Assembly: GCA_963732155.1 (NCBI GenBank)
Contig: CAVSYB010000007.1
Location: 310,001 to 374,000 of the forward strand
Source: Roseiarcus sp963732155
Lineage (GTDB): Bacteria > Pseudomonadota > Alphaproteobacteria > Rhizobiales > Beijerinckiaceae
Reading direction: 5' to 3'
Length of the DNA stretch: 64,000 bases
The notes beneath the pieces are model-generated. The model was not told where the DNA came from and ran no database searches. It saw nothing but the letters and a program-made list of their open reading frames with translations. Each line of letters begins with the position of its first letter. Position 1 is the first letter of the stretch. Below, piece by piece: positions 59,384-64,000 of this stretch. The position numbers and the translations under genes are program-made.

Positions 59384-60493
59384 TCACGCGCTTCTGCGCC
59401 GGCGCCAGACGAACGAGGTGCTGACCGCGTAGTTCCAGACCAGGCTGATCAAGGCGCCGGAAACGCCGGCGACCCACCAGACATGCTCGAAGTCGAACAG
59501 CCAGGACGCGATGTCGATATTGACGACCACGCCGACGCCGCACAGCAGCGAGAACAGCGCCAGGCCGCCGAGCGCGCTCCAGCCGCGATAGCGGTATTCG
59601 CGATAGGTGATTTCGTTGTTCAGCGCGAAGTTGCTGGTCAACGCGGCGAGCGTCGCGACGAGCTGGGCGGCCCGGAAATCGCCGAGCGCCGCCGTTTCGA
59701 CGAGCGCCGTCAGCACGGCCAGATGCACGAGCAGGCCGAACGCCCCGATCGCCGCAAAAAGCACGAACCGGATCGGCAGGACGCCGGCGCTCGCGTGATG
59801 GGCGACGAGCCCGAGAAAGTCCACCGCCACCAGAGGCGAAAGCTTGGATTGACCGGCCTGGCGCTTGCGAAAGACATAAGGCGTCTCGACGATCCGCAAT
59901 CCCGGCGGCGCGCAAAGCAGGATGTCCGCGAGAATCTTGAAGCCGTCGGAGGAAAGCCTGGGCGCGATCTGGCTGACGATTCGCCGTCGGATCATGAAAA
60001 AACCGCTCATCGGATCGGTGACGCTCATTCCGGAAATGCGCCGGAAGAAATAGGCGCCGGCGTTGCTCAGTTGCTGACGCGCCGGCGTCAGTCCGCGTTC
60101 GGCGGCCTCGTCGCCGACGCGCGTGCCGATCGCCAGATCGGCCCCGCCGTTCGCCAACGACTGGCACATTTGCGGCAGGATTCGCTCGTCGTGCTGAAGA
60201 TCGCCGTCGATGACCGCGACCAGTTCGGCGCTCGACGACAGAACGCCCTCGATCACCGCGCCCGCCAGCCCCAGTCGATTGACCCGCCTGATGCAGCGCA
60301 TCCGGGGATCGCGCGCCGCCAGCGAAAAGGCGATCTCCGCCGTGCCGTCGGGGGAATCGTCGTCCACGACGATCATTTCCCACGCGAGGTCCCTCAGCAC
60401 GTTCTTCAGCCGCTCGAACAGCTCCGGAACATTGGCCGCCTCGCGATAGGTCGGCACGATCACAGACAGAGTCGGCGCCGCACGATCGGTCAT
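59384..60493 (-). CDS. GT2 glycosyltransferase with C-terminal GtrA domain
   Basis: A 369-residue fusion: GT2 family domain of the dolichol-phosphate mannosyltransferase type (LSVIVPTYREAANVPEL, VVDDDSPDGTAE, VIDGDLQHDERILPQM, DPMSGFFMIRR; residues about 8-235) and a C-terminal GtrA membrane domain (LVATLAALTSNFALNNEITY; four helices, about 240-365). Such proteins make a lipid-linked sugar and move it across the membrane. The next gene downstream in the same direction is EI24; upstream lies the ArnT-like transferase, which could use the lipid-linked sugar. Confidence 0.9.
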   Translation of the reverse strand: MTDRAAPTLSVIVPTYREAANVPELFERLKNVLRDLAWEMIVVDDDSPDGTAEIAFSLAARDPRMRCIRRVNRLGLAGAVIEGVLSSSAELVAVIDGDLQHDERILPQMCQSLANGGADLAIGTRVGDEAAERGLTPARQQLSNAGAYFFRRISGMSVTDPMSGFFMIRRRIVSQIAPRLSSDGFKILADILLCAPPGLRIVETPYVFRKRQAGQSKLSPLVAVDFLGLVAHHASAGVLPIRFVLFAAIGAFGLLVHLAVLTALVETAALGDFRAAQLVATLAALTSNFALNNEITYREYRYRGWSALGGLALFSLLCGVGVVVNIDIASWLFDFEHVWWVAGVSGALISLVWNYAVSTSFVWRRRRSA

Positions 60494-60530
60494 CAGACGC
60501 CTTGAATGGAGGCCTTGGAATCAGAGCGAT

Positions 60531-62075
60531 CTATCGCGGATAGGGCAATGGGAACGGCCGCGTCAAGCCATGCGCGGGCACCAGGGCGAGATCGATCTCG
60601 TCCATCCCCCGGCGGCCCAGCGTCACTTTCTGCGCCTCGCCCAGACTGGCGAAGAACGGCTGGAACGTCGCGGCGACCGAAGCGAGCTTGCGTTGGGGGA
60701 CGATGATGATGGCGTCCTTTGCGAGAAACCTCGCCGAATCGTCGAGAAAGGCCATCCCGCGCGGATCGTCGGAATAGACGATCACCGGCATGGTCGGCCC
60801 CAGCGCCATGGCGATCTTGCCGCCGTCGGACCATTTGGTGGACACCACAAAGGCGGGCGGTGTGGCATCCCGCCCGTCGAGCAGCGGCGAGCGCGCCAGA
60901 TCGTTCCAGCCCAGCGCCTCGAGCGTCGGATCGACCGCGCCGGGCGGCAGCCTGATCAATCGCGTGATCCAGCCGGTCGCCGCCTGAGCCGCCAGCGCGA
61001 GCGCCGCGGCGGCGAGCAGCGCGGTCGACCCGATCGCCCAACGGCGCAGATCGGCGCGCTTCGCCCAGCCCTCGCTGAGCCAGGCTCCCAGCAGCGGATA
61101 GGCGAAGAACCAACCCGGCATCGGCCAATGCGGCAATCCCCTGGCGCCCCACAGCGGCGTGAGGCTGAACAGCAAAATCGGCGGCAACGACAGGCACAGC
61201 AGAAACAGCAGGCGCTCGTCGCTCCGCCCCCGCCGCGCGGCCGCGACGAGAGCGCCGGCCAGCGGCGCGAAGATCCACGGTCCGAGCCACACGATCTCGC
61301 CCAGAGCCATCGCGCCGACCTGCGCGGGGCGCCAGACGGCGCCCGGCGCGCCGCGCGCGCCCTGAAAGGCGAAGGAGACCCATTCGTTCCGCGCGTTCCA
61401 GACGATCACCGGCGAGATTATGGCGAGGCAAAGCGCCGCCCCCACGTAAGGTTCGGGACGCGTGAACCAGCGGCGCTGGCGCGACGAGGCCGCCATGAAG
61501 GCGACAAGGCCGAGCGGCGCGAGCACGGCGTTGTATTTCGACAGCCCGGCGAGGCCAAGCCAGAACCCGCCGGCCAGCCAGAGTCGCCACGCCGCGCTGG
61601 GTTCGGGCTCGTCGAAAAACAACCTGGCGAAAACCAGGGCGGCGGCGGCGAGGGCGAACAACAACGGCCCGTCCGGCACGATCCAGCCGCCTGCGGAGAC
61701 GAAAAAGAACGGCGACGCGTTGAGCGCGAACACCGCCAGGACGCCGGCGCGCGCGCCAAACAGCTTGCGCGTCAGCGCGAAGGTCAGCCAGCCGGTCGCC
61801 GCGAACAGCACGATGAACAGCAATCGCAACGACTCGCCCTCGCCCAGCAACAGGGCGGCGAAATGGACGAGCCATTGATGCAGGGGCGGGTGATCGAAAT
61901 AGGACAGGCTGAGGCGACGCGAGATCACGACGGTGTAGGACTCGTCGACGCCGAAACCAACCGCGTAGGCGAGCGCCGCGCGCGCCAGCGCAAATCCGAG
62001 AATCACGGCGAGCGCCCAATTGCGGCAGGCCGCTTCATCCGGCGCCGCCGCCCCGCTCGACGGGTCCTGGCTCAT
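60531..62075 (-). CDS. ArnT/PMT-like GT39-type glycosyltransferase
   Basis: A 514-residue polytopic protein: GFGVDESYTVVISRRLSLSY with the catalytic Asp-Glu of the PMT_2 group, FDHPPLHQWLVHF, then about ten further helices and a soluble C-terminal end. It takes sugar from a polyprenyl-phosphate carrier and adds it to a lipid A, protein or cell-wall acceptor. With the GT2-GtrA gene 37 bases downstream it forms a matched donor/transferase pair. ATG 62075 is used; a TTG three codons upstream is possible. Confidence 0.88.
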   Translation of the reverse strand: MSQDPSSGAAAPDEAACRNWALAVILGFALARAALAYAVGFGVDESYTVVISRRLSLSYFDHPPLHQWLVHFAALLLGEGESLRLLFIVLFAATGWLTFALTRKLFGARAGVLAVFALNASPFFFVSAGGWIVPDGPLLFALAAAALVFARLFFDEPEPSAAWRLWLAGGFWLGLAGLSKYNAVLAPLGLVAFMAASSRQRRWFTRPEPYVGAALCLAIISPVIVWNARNEWVSFAFQGARGAPGAVWRPAQVGAMALGEIVWLGPWIFAPLAGALVAAARRGRSDERLLFLLCLSLPPILLFSLTPLWGARGLPHWPMPGWFFAYPLLGAWLSEGWAKRADLRRWAIGSTALLAAAALALAAQAATGWITRLIRLPPGAVDPTLEALGWNDLARSPLLDGRDATPPAFVVSTKWSDGGKIAMALGPTMPVIVYSDDPRGMAFLDDSARFLAKDAIIIVPQRKLASVAATFQPFFASLGEAQKVTLGRRGMDEIDLALVPAHGLTRPFPLPYPR

Positions 62076-62254
62076 TACAGGCAAGCGCTATTCGCCCGGC
62101 GACGCGGGAGCCCGCGGCGAAACGCCGGCCGAACGCTGGTCAGGCCTCGATTCGGCAAGGATTCGTTCGAGCGGCCTCGGACCGGCTCGAATCAGCAGCA
62201 CGGTTTCGGCGAAATGATCATCCCCTGGACGGCGCGACACGGCCGTTCTCCCGA

Positions 62255-63265
62255 TCAATGCGGCGACGGCGCGGCGAATTCGCCGCGGGAAGCCGAGGGA
62301 AGCCCACGCGTTTCGGAAAACTCGCCTTCGGCGCCCGGAATGAACTTGTCGAACGCGGCCCAGAACTGATCGCGCAACGGGTCGCGCTCCAGAATGATCT
62401 CGTGTTCGGCGCCTTCTATCACGACGAGGCGACCGAGGCGCAGGCGCCCGACGAAGCGTTCGATCGCGCCGAGGTCGACCACGCGATCCGCGCCCGATGC
62501 GACCACGAGCATCGGCGGGCCCGCGATCTGCCGGGCGTAGTCGGGGTCCTCGAAGCTCTTCCACAGGCGAAACGCCGCGTGAATCCAGCCGATCGTCCAC
62601 CAGCCGACGCCGAGGCTCGGATCGGCGGCCAGCACGCCGGCGGCGCGCGCATAGCGGAAGGGATCCGAGGTCAGGACATTCCCCTCGAAGGGCGACTCCA
62701 GGATATGGGTTTCGCGGCCGCCCGGCGAATAGGCGCCGCCGAACCCGAGCGTGTCGAGAACTTCGGCGAGAACATGGGCGGCGCGCGGATGACGCAGTCG
62801 CGCCGGGGCGATCATCGGCGCCGTAAGCGCCAGCCGCTCGAACGGGCAGCGGTCGGCATGGGCGATCGACAGCATGATCGCCGCCCCCATCGAATGGCAA
62901 AGTCCGAACCATGGCTGCGGGCAGGACGGCCCGAGCACATCGTCGGCGAGAGCGTTGAGATCGCGCTCGTAGAGGGAAAAATCGTCGACATGGCCCTTGC
63001 GCGGATTTTTCAACTGCCGGGCCGAGCCAGCTTGCCCACGCCAATCCATCGCCGCGACGGCAAAGCCGCGCGCCAGCAATTGCGCGATGGTTTCATAATA
63101 TTTCTCAATGAATTCCGCGCGGCCCTGCAGGATAACCACCGTCCCGCGCGAGGCGGTCGGGGGCACCCAGCGCGCGGTGCGCAGCCGCACGCCGTCGACC
63201 GCCCGCGCCGTGGCGACGACGGCGCCGGGCGGGGCGCGATTGTCGGGCGTAGAGACAAGTGGCAT
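62255..63265 (-). CDS. Alpha/beta hydrolase (lysophospholipase L2-like)
   Basis: A 336-residue serine hydrolase: GTVVILQGRAEFIEKYYETI, AMDWRGQAGSARQL, nucleophile elbow GLCHSMGAAI, and late catalytic residues in VVASGADRVVD and VVIEGAEHEIILERD. This is the pattern of PldB-like lysophospholipases (monoacylglycerol lipase type). The substrate is likely a lipid ester. The ATG at 63265 gives a natural start; a frame from 63304 adds a non-homologous leader. Confidence 0.85.
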   Translation of the reverse strand: MPLVSTPDNRAPPGAVVATARAVDGVRLRTARWVPPTASRGTVVILQGRAEFIEKYYETIAQLLARGFAVAAMDWRGQAGSARQLKNPRKGHVDDFSLYERDLNALADDVLGPSCPQPWFGLCHSMGAAIMLSIAHADRCPFERLALTAPMIAPARLRHPRAAHVLAEVLDTLGFGGAYSPGGRETHILESPFEGNVLTSDPFRYARAAGVLAADPSLGVGWWTIGWIHAAFRLWKSFEDPDYARQIAGPPMLVVASGADRVVDLGAIERFVGRLRLGRLVVIEGAEHEIILERDPLRDQFWAAFDKFIPGAEGEFSETRGLPSASRGEFAAPSPH

Positions 63266-63361
63266 GGAAGCGCTCGCGCAGGGCCAACGGGCCTTATAAG
63301 GCATTTTCCGGCGGAAAGGGCGCGGCCGGGCGGCGGCGCGTCTCGCCGGCGGCCGGCGCGC

Positions 63362-64000
63362 CTATTCCTGACCTCCGATCGCCGCCTCCAACGCCTCGTA
63401 AAGCGCGTTCCTGGCGCTGAACACGTGTTCGAGGCTGCTGACGCTGACGCGCTCGGCGCCCTGCGCGAGCAGCCAGTCGGCGAGCTCCGCGATCGCATGC
63501 TTGGGCGCGTGCAGGGCGATGAGCCCCTGCGGATCGGCTTCTTCGCCGAGCGCCGGTTGCGCGCCGAACATCGCGCAGGCAGCTGCGAGGACGCCTTGCG
63601 CCGAACCGGGCAGGCGTGCGCGCACTTCGCGCGATCGGCGCGCCTCTTCGGCCGCCGCGATGCGCGCCAGCATGGCGCGCGCGGATTGCCGCACCCCCGG
63701 GCTCCACCGCGCGCCGAGGGAGGCGACGAGATTGGCCTGCGAGCGGAGGATCACCCCGTCGTCGAGAATCTTGAGGGCGTTGGCTGCGAGCGTGGCGCCG
63801 GTCGTGGCGATGTCGACGATCAGCTCGGCGCTGCCCGCCGCCGGCGCTCCCTCGGTCGCGCCGAGGCTTTCGACGATGCGATAGTCGCCGACGCCGTGGC
63901 TCGCAAAAAAGCGGCGCGTCAAATTGACGTATTTGGTCGCCACGCGCATGCGCTCGCCGCGTCGCGCGTGAAAGGTCGCCGCGACGTCCTCGAGGTCGGC
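63362..64000 (-). CDS. hisG: ATP phosphoribosyltransferase HisG, 3' part
   Basis: The first step of histidine biosynthesis. The C-terminal 212 codons are in view and the gene continues past the right edge (the frame is open from 63950 to 64000). Seen are MRVATKYVNLTRRFF, YRIVESLGATEGAPAAGSAELIVDI, ATTGATLAANALKILDDG and a regulatory-domain-like C-terminus (LIALHAPKHAIAELADWLL). This matches the long rhizobial HisG form. The first part of the gene lies outside the window. Confidence 0.9.
   Translation of the reverse strand, partial: ADLEDVAATFHARRGERMRVATKYVNLTRRFFASHGVGDYRIVESLGATEGAPAAGSAELIVDIATTGATLAANALKILDDGVILRSQANLVASLGARWSPGVRQSARAMLARIAAAEEARRSREVRARLPGSAQGVLAAACAMFGAQPALGEEADPQGLIALHAPKHAIAELADWLLAQGAERVSVSSLEHVFSARNALYEALEAAIGGQE

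Noticed and set aside
1..64000. CRISPR arrays, transposons, prophage
   Set aside because: No evenly spaced repeats, transposase motifs or phage structural genes were found in reading both strands.

Overview
This is high-GC DNA (roughly two thirds G+C by eye) with the gene content and gene order of an alphaproteobacterium of the order Hyphomicrobiales/Rhizobiales. The cues are hflK-hflC-DUF2065-degP, aroK-aroB next to a CNNM/CorC-type transporter, tlpA divergent from argH, a DksA with only one zinc-finger cysteine, a RimK-like ATP-grasp ligase and an NDUFA9-like reductase. A methylotroph-type or Beijerinckiaceae/Methylocystaceae host would fit, but no marker gene settles the family. Almost all of the window is chromosomal core. 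No phage structural genes, transposase, integrase or CRISPR array were found.

Layout. 1-6 kb: a partial membrane protein, a HIG1-like protein, cobalamin adenosyltransferase, a fumarylacetoacetase-family hydrolase, anmK, dksA, and a PLP decarboxylase with a DUF3830 partner. 6.3-12.1 kb is the accessory and degraded part: a frameshifted acyltransferase, a 2.7-kb element flanked by a 46-bp repeat of the tRNA-Pro(CGG) 3' half, the tRNA itself, an AT-rich unexplained stretch and a doubly frameshifted N-formylglutamate amidohydrolase. The element carries a type II restriction-modification pair whose nuclease gene is frameshifted and no visible integrase. 12.3-21 kb: EamA transporter, DUF1036 protein, pyruvate kinase, a membrane protein, a PAS-PAS-GAF-GGDEF-EAL protein, a TPR protein, rpmJ (41 codons) and a universal stress protein.

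21-28.8 kb: a VWA (CoxE-like) protein is divergent from a compact signalling operon of four overlapping or closely spaced genes: receiver, Hpt plus two receiver-like modules, receiver-PAS-kinase, and membrane DUF4118-PAS-kinase. An orphan ParA-type ATPase follows. 28.8-38.8 kb: thioesterase/bioY, a metallo-beta-lactamase-fold protein, grxD, tlpA/argH, an NlpC/P60 peptidase, a membrane protein, RimK-like ligase, GNAT and cyclopropane-fatty-acid synthase.

38.8-52.5 kb: ligA, miaA/serB, degP-DUF2065-hflC-hflK (envelope protein quality control), a HAD dehalogenase, an XRE regulator divergent from a methyltransferase, a CorC-like protein and a fused shikimate kinase/3-dehydroquinate synthase (AroKB). 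52.7-64 kb: an EF-G paralogue that lacks the catalytic histidine of the G3 motif, a translationally coupled DUF1330/DCC/saccharopine-reductase-DUF4166 operon, an NDUFA9-like protein, an EI24/CysZ-like protein, two glycosyltransferases, an alpha/beta hydrolase and the 3' part of hisG running off the window.

The most unusual points are the integrase-less tRNA-flanked R-M element, the dense phosphorelay operon, the EF-G paralogue and the coupled DCC/DUF4166 operon. The four single-base frameshifts all lie between 6.5 and 12.1 kb. They may be real decay or indel errors, and only reads can decide.
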